From Dunaliella salina (lineage: Eukaryota > Chlorophyta > Chlorophyceae > Chlamydomonadales > Dunaliellaceae): 17,642 bases of DNA. The position numbers were made by a program, and so were the translations under genes. The stretch spans positions 84,686 through 102,327 of the forward strand of contig MU069601.1 in NCBI GenBank assembly GCA_002284615.2, read 5' to 3'. This document shows, piece by piece, positions 8,001-16,182 of this stretch (the first letter of the stretch is position 1; each line of letters begins with the position of its first letter). A model generated the notes under the pieces. The model saw only the letters and a program-made list of their open reading frames with translations, had not been told where the DNA came from and did not search any database.

Positions 8001-9078
8001 AACAAGGAGATCAGTAATTCTTTCTGGAAAAATCCAGATTACCCTTATCCAGCAAATTAATATAATGAAGTATTGTATTGGTACACTGTACAATCAGAGT
8101 CATGCCTTCAAATTCAACTTTTTCCAGTTTTGTAAGATGCCCACTATTTGATGATATGGACCACATTGACCACATTCTCCTCAGGTGTACAAACTCAACA
8201 ATGAGCGGGATGCGCACCAACAGACACAATGCAGCCCTAAGTCTTTGTGTAAAAGCCCTCAGTAAAGGCCGCGGCCGGTATGGCTCATCCCTTATTGGTA
8301 TGGATGGCTGCAGTAACGAGAGACTCCTGGATCAGGTAGGCATACAAGTCCCTACGAACATATCAAAAGCTTTTCCAGACTGGGTTTACCCAGATGGTAC
8401 TGGCTCCCCTGCCCGGCAGCAAACCCGCATTGATGCTATCTTTGTGCGCCCTATTCCAGGCAGACAAACTCACCTTGATCCTTCCAAGATCGCTCCTCAA
8501 GACAGGGACATACATCTTGTTGAACTAAAATTCTGTCCTGACACAAACCCCTCCTTCACTCTAGAACGTGCAGTGACCCAACATTCTCACACCATAACCA
8601 GACTCAAAACCTGTTGCTCCAAACAGGGATGACAAAGTGACTCTACACATCATCTTAATTGGTGTGGTCGGCACCATTTACAATGAGTATACAATTACAC
8701 CCCTTACAGATCTGGGCCTTACTAAGCAAAAAGCCAAATAATCACTAGCAGCTAAGCTTAGGGACCATGCCGTCTAAAGATTAAGCACTATCAAAAACGC
8801 AAGACGCACTCTTTGCTCTCAGGGGGCTTCTGGGAGGGGGTTTACTGGGCGCGCGGCGGCAGAGGACGGGAAAAGGAGAGTCCGGGCGTCCTTAGGTATG
8901 GCGAGCAACCCTCCGGATCCCCATTGGTTTTGTCTCTTGCTCTCTCCTCCGCTAGTTTTATCTAGTTTAGGTACAGGGCCCCCTGGTGAGGCCTCTAGCT
9001 TTCCAGTTAGAGGACGTTCCCTTAATGCACGCGGAATTTAGCTTGCGTAGACTTTTCTATTTTTCTTTTTCTTTTCAG
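8001..9078 (+). mobile_element. Second family-1 3' fragment, 5'-truncated, joined to the tail of the first
   Basis: Starts at AACAAGGAGAT, equivalent to 6891 in the preceding copy, directly after the (TTTTC)n tail. It ends in its own tail (about 9050-9076). The two 1.1-kb units are only about 80% alike by eye, much less than the 1.5-kb repeats, so this is a separate insertion rather than a recent duplication. Right of the tail the sequence switches to antisense family 2. Confidence 0.8.
8078..8632 (+). pseudogene. CCHC finger and PD-(D/E)XK endonuclease (unit 2), longest open frame
   Basis: 184 codons open without interruption. The CCHC is C21-P-L-F24, H32, C37. The second Cys is Phe here, whereas unit 1 lost the first, so the ancestor was C-x2-C-x7-H-x4-C. 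TNRHNAA follows, then LSKG and GSSLIGMDG. The endonuclease core is Asp119 (in RIDAIFVRP), PGRQTHLDPSKI, and RDIHLVELKFCPDT with Glu149 and Lys151. The usual Pro before the Asp is Ile. The ATG at 8078 is internal to the old polyprotein, not a true start. TGA at 8630-8632 splits it from the conserved C-terminus, which continues in another frame (KVTLHIILIGVVGTI) with TAA and TAA stops. Expression of this fragment is unlikely. Confidence 0.65.
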
Positions 9079-9792
9079 CCTGAATTACGGTTGTAATTTG
9101 AGCACTATTGGGTTCTACAAAGTTCTTGTTGTCAGCAAGTGGGCAGTTGACGCTTGACCCATTTCTTGCTTACCGTTCTGGATAAGGCAGCTGCCATCTG
9201 TGTATGCCCATGTCTTCCAGTCAGCAACTTTGAGGGTGAAAATGGCACTGGACTGGCTCGGTAGTGAGTTTATATCTTGGATACTCATGTGTGGAGTATT
9301 TGGGTATTTAGAGGCGTGTTGCCTGTCAAATGGGAGGCGTTCCAGTTTTTTGAAACCTGGCATGTGAGCATGCATGGGATTTAGGACAGGGTGGCTGCTG
9401 ACACTCTTCAGCTTCCACTCTGTGGCTTCTTTCAAATCTCCTTTCAGGCCCTGTAGCCAGTCTTTGTTATGGTTGTTGAGATGGACTCGGGCTGCATTGT
9501 TCCAAACAACAAAGGTACAAAGGTCCCAGGTATGCTTAGGTAAAGGTATCTCTTGGTTAGGGCAGTATTGAGGGGCACTGTAACCAAGTTTTTCACGAGG
9601 GATGATGGCACCGTGAGATCCACCCTTCGTAGCCAGATTTCAGACTTGTTTGTGGGTGTGATGTTTCTCTGGGTGTTGGTAGTTTCTGGGTCAAAGTATG
9701 CCTTGTTGCGCATGGGGTGGCCTTGGGTAGTGATCCAGTGTCTGTTTGTTTGCTTTATGGCTCCCTCGAAACCTTGACAAGTGAGATTGTAC
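9079..9792 (-). mobile_element. Family-2 fragment A: end of methyltransferase-like region and start of RNase H
   Basis: Antisense. From the right: a frame from 9794 (Arg-, Asn- and Thr-rich, ending in hydrophobic strands), then in a second frame FVVWNNAARVHLNNHNKDW. This parallels LIVVWNLNARVMLDSTNKDW of family 1, the last strand of the PCIF1-like domain. Next, ORF 9435-9115 carries DWKTWAYTDGSC, the first RNase H Asp. The sequence breaks at 9078, immediately before the codon expected for the RNase H Glu (ITTVIQA, then the family-1 tail). The 3' half of the fragment is missing. It has at least two frameshifts. Confidence 0.65.
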
Positions 9793-10145
9793 AAGAAGAA
9801 AGAAAAAGAAAAATCTACTTAGGCATAGAAACCCTCCCTACATCAATCAAAGGAAAAGGGGCCACATTGGTTCAGAAGAGCCGTGAATTTCCTCCACCAC
9901 AAGGTCTGGAACAGCAAAGGCTAATGGGATTGAGAGGATCCCTAGGTAGATACTCTCGTCTTCAATAGCGCGTAGCGTGGCAACAACAAGTAAGTGGGGA
10001 CATTGAGCAGAATGGAGATTAAGTTCATGAACTGAGTGGCACGTTGGTGGTCCAGTCCTTGTTGTTTGAATCGCTTGGGGGTATTCTCAGTGCGCTGGCC
10101 TTGTGTCTTCACAGTACTTGATTTCTATCAGGTGCGCATGGCGTC
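9793..10145 (-). mobile_element. Family-2 fragment C: endonuclease end, 3' UTR and tail
   Basis: Antisense. At 10095-10145 it encodes HLIEIKYCEDTRP, the E-x-K part of the PD-(D/E)XK domain. The 3' UTR follows, homologous to 14350-14740. Shared landmarks are the CCTCCACCACAAG block, AGAGCCGTGA and the GGCACGTTGGTG block. It ends at a (TTTTC)n-type tail (AAGAAAGAAAAAG on the + strand, 9793-9813). It is 5' truncated at about 10145. Fragment A starts right at the tail. Confidence 0.7.
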
Positions 10146-10334
10146 AACCTGTAAGCAACTCAGCTGCAGTGCATTACCCTTGTAAGAAAGATGTCCTTCA
10201 AGCGTCACAAATGTATGTTCCCCTGAGAAGCCACCCTAATTAGGGTGGCTTATCTTATAAGATGTTGGAAATTGTTTGCTTGTTATAGTGACTGCAATAC
10301 CTGCCAGGAGCATAATGCAGCAACTTTTTGCCAG
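10146..10334. other. Unassigned flank of the retroelement cluster
   Basis: No coding frame or domain recognised. It contains a perfect 24-bp palindrome at 10228-10251. Its right end (CAGCAACTTTTTGCCAG) has the look of an intron 3' end before the candidate exon at 10335. Confidence 0.4.
10228..10251. repeat. Perfect 24-bp palindrome
   Basis: AAGCCACCCTAA is followed directly by its reverse complement TTAGGGTGGCTT with no spacer. The centre is CCCTAATTAGGG, two head-to-head telomere-like hexamers. The next base pair outside (G27/A52) breaks the symmetry. Confidence 0.95.
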
Positions 10335-10419
10335 GACCACCTCTTCACTGAACACGATGAAATCACAGGGCTGGTAGTGCTGGAGGGCTGTGGAGGTGTG
10401 GTGGGTGCCGTTGATGCAG
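10335..10419 (+). CDS. Candidate internal exon, unidentified host gene
   Basis: Bounded by TTTTTGCCAG on the left and GATGCAG/GTTGGT on the right. It is open as 28 codons plus one base (phase 0 in, phase 1 out). The product is acidic then small-residue-rich: DHLFTEHDEITGLVVLEG and a Gly/Val/Ala stretch. It joins in phase with the next candidate at 10457. I recognise no family. Support is only the splice sites, the phase and the codon character. Confidence 0.28.
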
Positions 10420-10456
10420 GTTGGTATAGGTAAAATTACTCAGTTTACTTGGGCAG

Positions 10457-10551
10457 GGTTGAGCGCCAGGGCCAAGGGTGTGAAAGGCAGGATTACATTG
10501 AGAGACGCTTATGGACCTTTGGACGCAAAAAAATTGCGCACACTGCTGTGA
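10457..10551 (+). CDS. Candidate exon following 10335-10419
   Basis: Acceptor TACTTGGGCAG, phase 1. The frame reads GLSARAKGVKGRITLRDAYG, then PLDAKKLRTLL and TGA at 10549-10551. After the TGA the same frame stays coding-like for 14 more codons (NPSALKLNPAKIEQ) to a second TGA. So either the gene ends here, the exon is spliced before the stop, or this is a decaying gene. An AATAAA at 10851-10856 could serve as a polyadenylation signal. Confidence 0.28.
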
Positions 10552-10707
10552 AACCCTTCTGCTCTCAAGCTCAATCCAGCCAAAATTGAACAATGATCAT
10601 AAATACAAGCAAGGACATTGGAAGTATCAGGACATCTGGATTGATCGCATGCCATCCAGAGCTCAGATGACAGCTGAGGTGACATGACTGCTCTACAGGA
10701 GTAGGCA

Positions 10708-10730
10708 ACGCGCGCACGCACGCACGCACG

Positions 10731-10803
<73 letters not shown>
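10708..10803. repeat. Alternating purine-pyrimidine tract (CG/CA), Z-DNA candidate
   Basis: Ninety-six bases of strict alternation: a CGCGCACGCACGC-type block with runs of CG (10708-10739), then about thirty CA units. The CG-rich half is the most favourable sequence for left-handed DNA. On the minus strand it gives long Cys-Val frames that are artefacts. Confidence 0.95.
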
Positions 10804-10806
<3 letters not shown>

Positions 10807-10995
10807 CACACATGCGCATGGACATGCTCATGAGCTAAGCGGAACACTGGAATAAACTCAGTGCAGGGGTGTGAATCCCTGCAAGTACATCCCATCTCAT
10901 CACACATTACATTGTGCGCGTCATGTCATGCTTGATCAAGCATAGGCCAGTTTGCTTTCTATGACGTCCTCATACCTGCACTGTGTCTCCTCCAG

Positions 10996-11139
10996 TGTGC
11001 CACAGCGTTGCATGTGCCAGCGAGCACAACAGGCGGACTGGAGGGACAGACATTTGCAGTCTTACAGGATCTCCCCATTCATGTTGTTGCTGCCCTTGAG
11101 GCACAGCCAGCATTGCCACGCTTCCTCCTCTCCTTGCAG
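10996..11139 (+). CDS. Candidate internal exon, unidentified host gene
   Basis: Acceptor CTCCTCCAG, preceded by a pyrimidine-rich run, and donor TTGCAG/GTGAAG. It is open as exactly 48 codons in phase 0. The reading is helical and Ala/Leu-rich: HVPASTTGGLEGQTFAVLQD, then LPIHVVAALEAQPALPRFLL. No family recognised. The 49-base gap to the next candidate (11140-11188, GTGAAG to ACCCAG) would be a very short intron, but it keeps phase. Alternatively the frame change is a one-base lesion. Confidence 0.3.
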
Positions 11140-11188
11140 GTGAAGACCCTGTGATGCTGCGCACAAGGACCCCCGCAGTGTTACCCAG

Positions 11189-11348
11189 TGTGCCGCTCTG
11201 CCTGGATACATGCATGACTTGCAACTTGCAATGCTTGCAGCAGATGAGCGGTGGGACGCAACGACAAAGCAGCAGATCGTCGAAGGTTCACGATTTGATT
11301 GTGAAAAGGGATGCTTACATACATTCCAGCAAAAGCGGCAACAGTGAT
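11189..11348 (+). CDS. Candidate exon following 10996-11139
   Basis: Starts in phase 0 after TTACCCAG and reads ALPGYMHDLQLAMLAADERW, then a Lys/Gln-rich stretch and FDCEKGCLHTFQQKR to TGA. The composition is protein-like, with an amphipathic helix and a Cys pair. No family is recognised. The other forward frame is also open here (to 11393) but is Ser-, Cys- and Thr-rich and less natural. Confidence 0.28.
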
Positions 11349-11578
11349 GGCAGCAAAAGCGGGCATCAAAAGCAGGCAGATAAAGTAGGTTAATTGCCGG
11401 AAAGGACAACATAGGGATCTGAATTAGGCATGTGTACTGCAGGGATCTAAGGTGTGATGCCAGCTTTCAGTTACCCTGCAGATTTTCAGCTGATCAGCAT
11501 CCCTGGATACAGGGGCCCATGTGCCTTTACACAGCTTTTACTGGTTTCAAACAGACATAGATCCAATGATTGAAGTGC
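11349..11578. other. No gene seen
   Basis: No convincing frame, repeat or motif. It could be intron or 3' UTR of the candidate gene on its left. Confidence 0.4.
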
Positions 11579-11695
11579 ATGATTCCCCTCTTGAAAAAGG
11601 GCAAGCCAGGGGATGTCAAAGAAGGGGAAATACGGAGCATGCATCAAGGGATCCTGCTGTCTGGAAAACCATTTTCCTTTGAGCCAGACGTTTAG
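11579..11695 (+). CDS. Short coding-like frame, possible terminal exon
   Basis: 38 codons ending in TAG at 11693-11695: MIPLLKKGKPGDVKEGEIRS, then MHQGILLSGKPFSFEPDV. The alternation of charged and hydrophobic residues with Gly/Pro turns is that of a real protein. It may be the last exon of the gene that includes the candidates at 10996-11348. An AG lies at 11574-11575. No family recognised. Confidence 0.28.
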   Translation: MIPLLKKGKPGDVKEGEIRSMHQGILLSGKPFSFEPDV

Positions 11696-12097
11696 GCCAG
11701 CTGCGCCTGCTCAAAATGCGCCCTTGAAGCTTGGGTTACCTGGGGCCTACTTACAACCTGATGCACTTGAAATTTAGTGCTGGCATGATCGGACTGGCTA
11801 AGAACAAACAAGGTTAACCCCGATTTCATGCTTTGACCCTTTCAGTCAGCCGGAATTAGAGGGTTTGAAAACCCCATTACAACTTTTAAAAAAATGAACA
11901 GGTCAGATCCTAGCTTGGTTTGCGAGGGGGGGCACTTCACAAGCAGCGTGCAACCCCTCAGAGGACAGGCACAAAAAGATCAGAAACGTATACGTTGTTA
12001 CAAGTTTTAAAAAAAAATCACGACTACGTGGAGACGTAGAACTCTTGACGTTTTGTCGGCAGTTGCGAGCTGATAGTTTGCATTTGTTATTATACGT
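11696..12097. other. Intergenic stretch upstream of the NHL gene
   Basis: Coding frames are short and unconvincing. Two A-rich runs (11886-11893 and 12007-12017) and no repeats. Likely 3' flank of the preceding candidate gene and distal promoter of the next. Confidence 0.35.
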
Positions 12098-12117
12098 TAT
12101 TGTTATTAATAACAATA
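12098..12117. promoter_or_regulatory. AT-rich 20-bp palindrome upstream of the NHL gene start
   Basis: TATTGTTATT followed by its exact reverse complement AATAACAATA, 50 bases before the proposed ATG in a stretch of very low GC. It could be a core-promoter or protein-binding site. The sequence shows only the symmetry. Confidence 0.4.
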
Positions 12118-12166
12118 TTTAATAACTTGTTCATTTCATTTTCATTAGCGTTCACCCTCCACAAAA

Positions 12167-12262
12167 ATGTGGCGGCTCTATCTCACTCTACTTTGCTTCC
12201 TCTCTTTGAAAGTGGCTGTCCATGGCAAAGCAAACAACAACAGCCTTGTAGGAGTTTCTGCC
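12167..12262 (+). CDS. NHL-repeat secreted protein, exon 1 (signal peptide)
   Basis: ATG in the context ACAAAAATGTGG. The first 20 residues are a good signal peptide: Met-Trp-Arg, then LYLTLLCFLSLKVAV, then His-Gly. An Asn-rich stretch and LVGVSA follow. The exon closes on the strong donor GCC/GTAAGC at 12263, phase 0. Exon 2 also begins in phase 0, giving LVGVSA-DRSHPGRLFVSDE across the join. The product is predicted to enter the secretory pathway. The frame stays open past the donor for 72 more codons, so an unspliced secreted 104-residue protein is the alternative. I prefer splicing because the downstream part has no conserved look. Confidence 0.5.
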
Positions 12263-12870
12263 GTAAGCAATGGATTGGGCGGAAATATGTCTGTGAATAA
12301 ATGCAGAAAATACTTGAACGGAATTGCTCAAGCGCAGGAGTGCAACCGATTACCCAAATACAGCCTGCACACACTGCTGTTGCTGGAACGCCCAAGAAGT
12401 CCCTCCTTCTTTTTCCACATGGAAGAGGCAAGACTCGATGATCTTTCATGCTTTTTGCAAAGAGCCCAGAGGGACCTGTAGTGTAGAGCCTGGCCGCCAG
12501 CGAGTTACATGCAGCAGCTGCGTTGGTGCTGCTACACAGGCTTGTTAACATTCTTTGTACTCCCAAAGGTTTTTTGTTTCTGAGTTCCTCAAAAGGCAAC
12601 CAGTCTGCATGCCAGGCTTGCGCACATTCTGTTTGATGTGCGCGCAACTTGCCACCACCAGAGGTGCCATTGAAAGCAGTTGCTCCTATTGAGAGTAGTT
12701 GCTTCCCTTGCAGCAAGGTGGTATTTGAATTTCTCCTCTGCCACAAGACTCCCTGTTTACTCACCTTTTGGTAAAGGAAACATATGGCTCAAGGCAATCA
12801 ATCTGTCTTTTTTATGTCGGGAATCCTCTCACTGCCTACACAGTTTTGTCCTTTAAAGCCTTCTTTGCAG
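12263..12870 (+). other. Proposed intron 1 of the NHL gene
   Basis: 608 bases, GTAAGC to CCTTCTTTGCAG. No repeat or retroelement recognised inside. Confidence 0.45.
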
Positions 12871-12949
12871 GACAGGTCTCATCCAGGACGCCTATTTGTT
12901 TCAGACGAGACCAGTGCCATTTGGGTAGTCCAAGATGTTTTCCATCCTG
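12871..12949 (+). CDS. NHL-repeat secreted protein, exon 2
   Basis: Acceptor TTCTTTGCAG, donor CCTG/GTAGGC. Phase 0 in, phase 1 out, 26 codons plus one base. It reads DRSHPGRLFVSDETSAIWVV followed by QDVFHPG. RLFVSDETSAIWVV is the inner two strands of an NHL/beta-propeller blade: a hydrophobic triplet, Asp, a short turn, then Ile-x-hydrophobic. Joining to exon 3 gives FHPG-HHHPRHYN, in phase. NHL propellers bind proteins or ligands. The family is broad, so no specific function can be given. Confidence 0.6.
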
Positions 12950-14326
12950 GTAGGCTGGTTGGAGGTGTTGGCTGTTTGCACTTTGCACGACATCAAATTT
13001 GGATACATCACAAAAAAGTGCTGCTGCGTTGATGCTGACAATCACAAGCAGACGCCAAGTTGGAGCTCTGGGCTGGAAGCACTGAGGCTGCTTCTAATCA
13101 AGGGCCAGATTTAGGTGGGTGTTGTCCTTAGCTTGACAGACTATTTTTCATCAAGCTGGTTTGCTCACTTAAGGGAGTCCTTCTCTTTTTGTTGGCATGA
13201 GACCTAAAATCTTCCACCACAGAGCCATGAACTCATGCGCTGAGCCTGCCTCATTTGTTCTCAGTACGTAGAGCTGAGAAACCTGGATGTGGACATTCAA
13301 CCTGCAAGGAGGCCAGCTTGATGATGATGCTGCATGTCTATGGACTTCAAAGCTCAATCTGTTCAAGTACATTGCCCCTTCAATGTCAAACAGAAAGAGA
13401 AAAAGAAGGATAACTTTGGAGGCAGAGAAAAAGAAACCTTTGAAACCAATTGGGAGAAAGACACATCGGATCAAAAGAGATGTGGGTCGTCTGCACCACA
13501 AATCCAAGGAAGAGGTGATCTAACGGGGATCTGCTGGATTACTGGAAGCGTCCAGCTCCAGAATCTGACCGTGGGAACAGTGCGCCTGGTAGTGACAAGC
13601 TTGTGAGCATAATGAAGTTGACGTGCAATTGCAAGTAACTTGCAAGTTTAGGTGCTCATTGGTGGTTATGACTTTATTTGAATTTTAGCGATCCATGGTT
13701 TGTTCTTCATTAATCCCACCAACGCCCAAAAGTACGGTATGCAAGGTCACAGTTCTTGCACAATTATCTTTGCAGAGATTTGCATTTTGCCCCTTTGCTG
13801 CATCCCACTTGCTGTCTTGGCCTTGTGACGCTGTTCTGCATCAATTGTTGCGAAGGGTTGATGAGATCAAATATGTAGGACCGCCACCAAATCAGAATTG
13901 GAATCAGCAGTTTGAACAATGTGGACAGAGAAATTTGACCGTCCGGATGAAGCTGTCATACTTGAGTACATGTGCTGGTCATCCAAGTAGACCTGTGCTT
14001 ATTGTGGAAAAAATGGTGAGAAGAAGGCAAATAAGGAGTATTGTGATGGTAAGAAGTTACCCAAATAATATTTCGACAACTAGAGGTGAGCCCAGCTCTT
14101 TAAAGTGATCTCCAAGGGATGAGGTAGGAGTTAAATTTTATCTGAAGCTTGAGCAGGGATTAGGAGGTTGAGCTGTGTCAGCCGATCATCACTTCCTGAG
14201 CCTGAGCTCACCAGACCTGCCCCCCATGGGCTAAATGACAATATGAAGTTCAGAGGGAGAAAAAGTTGCTCCTCAATGGCTGATGTGGAACCATTTTGAA
14301 CCCAACTTATAAAAGCGAAAAGATGT
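12950..14326 (+). other. Proposed intron 2 of the NHL gene, left part
   Basis: Begins GTAGGC. It contains open frames at 13287-13606 and 13695-14108 without recognisable domains. Near 13920-14060 one frame gives a CAYCGKNGEKK-like Cys pair, possibly a degenerate mobile-element scrap. Nothing firm. Confidence 0.4.
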
Positions 14327-14737
14327 AGAAAAGAAAAGAAAAGAAGAACTATGTAGGCAGAGAATCTCTCCCTAGGTTAAGGAAAAGGAGACACATTGGC
14401 TCATAAAGAGCCGTGAGTCCCCTCCACCACAAGAACTGAGTCGAGACAGGCTTAAGGGGATCTGGAGGGTTAGTAGATTCACCTGGCTCCAGAACCTGGC
14501 TGTGTGAAGTACTCTTGTTCCCGGTAGCGCAACGTGCGGAAACAAGTTTGTGGGCAATTGAATAGAATGGGCATGAAGTTGTTGACCAAGCTTAGTGGCA
14601 CGTTGGTGACCCTATCCTAGTTGTTGAATTGCTTCAGGGTGTGCTCAGTAAAAATAGTTCCACCAACACCCAGGAGAATAGGGTGAAGTGTTTTAGCTGT
14701 AGCGCTTATAAGTTCACAAAAGTCTGCATGCTGCTGC

Positions 14738-15251
14738 TTAGCACGTCCATTGACGCTCTGGCCTTGTGTCTTCACAACACTTGATTTCTATTAGGTGCAC
14801 ATGGCGTTTGTTCACATGAAGTTCATGGGGTTGCCTCACGCGGCTAGTCCTCGTGGTCCTCCATATGGATCTGCGCAAAGCATGATGGGAATGGCTAGGA
14901 GAAATGCCGTTTGAAGTAGGCTTGGCATTACGAGGGGTGATCAAAATAGTATCCGGTCGACTGGAGTTGAGTCTTTTCCTCTCTGGAAGGTTACGAGGGA
15001 AGAAGTAAGCAGGTATAGTCCTGTTTGAGGCGTGTGTAGGAAGTTGGAGGTTGTATTGTGGAAGTTTAAAATCGCTTCCTATGTCTGTAGACCAGGCCTG
15101 CCCCTACAGGGCTTTTGCTGAGGGCTTTTGTAACCATTCTGTCTGCAATGTTATGCTGTTCAGTTTTCATGTTGGAGATCCTATATGGTTCTGGCAGCCT
15201 GAGAGCATGTGAATTGCACTGTCCAATTCGTGGCAGCCCATGAGAGGGCAT
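14738..15251 (-). pseudogene. CCHC-distal and PD-(D/E)XK region of fragment B
   Basis: The frame at 15251-15066 gives MKTEQHNIADRMVTKALSKS, matching the segment after the CCHC finger in family 1 (TNRHNAALSLCVKALSKG). The frame at 14944-14738 gives RHVHLIEIKCCEDTRP, with Glu and Lys of the E-x-K motif. The segment between is decayed. Same domain order as family 1. Confidence 0.55.
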
Positions 15252-15469
15252 GTTGGGTCAATAGACCTTTGTGAACGGACTGCATGTTTTTGATTTTAAA
15301 GGGTGCCTGTGCAATACTGCAGGATGGTACGCTTCATAGGTACAGAAATGAAGGGCATATTTCTGAAGGCGTTGCTGATTTTTTAATTTACTTGCGGTAA
15401 TAAATTATGATAGTAAGAGTAGTAACCTGTTTTGGCATCGACATATCCAAGTTTGTATTCAGTATGCAT

Positions 15470-16182
15470 GTGGAATTCAAGAGCATCTTGAAGATTGCGG
15501 AGGTTGGAGAGCTTGGGGGCAGTTGGGGGACCTGGAGATGCACCTGCGGCATGCACTTTTTTTTTCCTTGGCTAAGCAAAACATATGTTTTTGACCAGGA
15601 CCCGCACCAGGGGTCTCAGTATCTGCCACACAGTTGTTGGCTTGATTTGCATCTGCACATTTATTTCTAGCGATGCCAGCATGAGCCTTCACTTTATAAA
15701 CTTGAATTTTGGTATGAGATTTGCTAATGAGAGATGAAATCATTCTAAGGACGTCTCCTTGGGTATGCCTCTGGTGTTCCTCAGGGTAAAGAAGTTGTTT
15801 ACGTATTTGATTGAAAGAGGTGAGGCTTTCTGGTGCAATGTTTGCATATTTAGTGATGATAGCAGCAGCAATTGCTGCAAATTCAGCTCAAGTTATGCTT
15901 TTGGTATTCCAGCACCGTTTGGTTCTTCAAAGTTTTTGTTGTTAGAAAGTGGGCAGTGGATGCCTGACCCAGTTTCGTGCTTGCCGTTCTGGACGAGGCA
16001 ACTGCTGTCTGTGTATACACATGTCCTCCAGTCAGCAACTCTGACAGTGAGGATGTTACTATGTTGGCCGGGTAGCGAGGCTGTATCTTGGACTCCCGTG
16101 TGTGGAGTCCTTGGGTATTTAGAGACGTGTTGTTAGTCAGGTGGGAGGTGTTCCAATTTACTGAAACCTTGCATATCAGCAA
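15470..16182 (-). pseudogene. RNase H domain of fragment B
   Basis: The first Asp is in YTDSSC (about 16000-16020). The Glu is in AEFAAIAAAI (about 15870). The third position reads IAPESL instead of IATDSL, so that Asp is lost. The fourth lies in KVKAHAGIARN-KCADAN (about 15650-15700). Frames change at least twice. Unlike family 1, the KVK-x-HAG motif is in frame, so the family-1 frameshift there is not shared by family 2. Confidence 0.6.

Noticed and set aside
10509..10831. Long minus-strand frames of alternating Cys and Val
   Set aside because: Pure translation of the CA microsatellite.
11151..11393. Ser/Cys-rich 80-codon forward frame
   Set aside because: Overlaps the more protein-like frame of 11189-11348; composition unconvincing.
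12183..12764. 193-codon minus-strand frame
   Set aside because: Runs antisense to the signal-peptide exon and intron 1, with no motif. Treated as a shadow.
13287..13606. Basic Lys/Arg-rich open frames
   Set aside because: No domain, no start context and overlapping alternative frames. They probably lie in an intron.
13695..14108. 137-codon open frame with a Cys-pair in an alternative frame
   Set aside because: No recognisable family. At most a degenerate mobile-element scrap.
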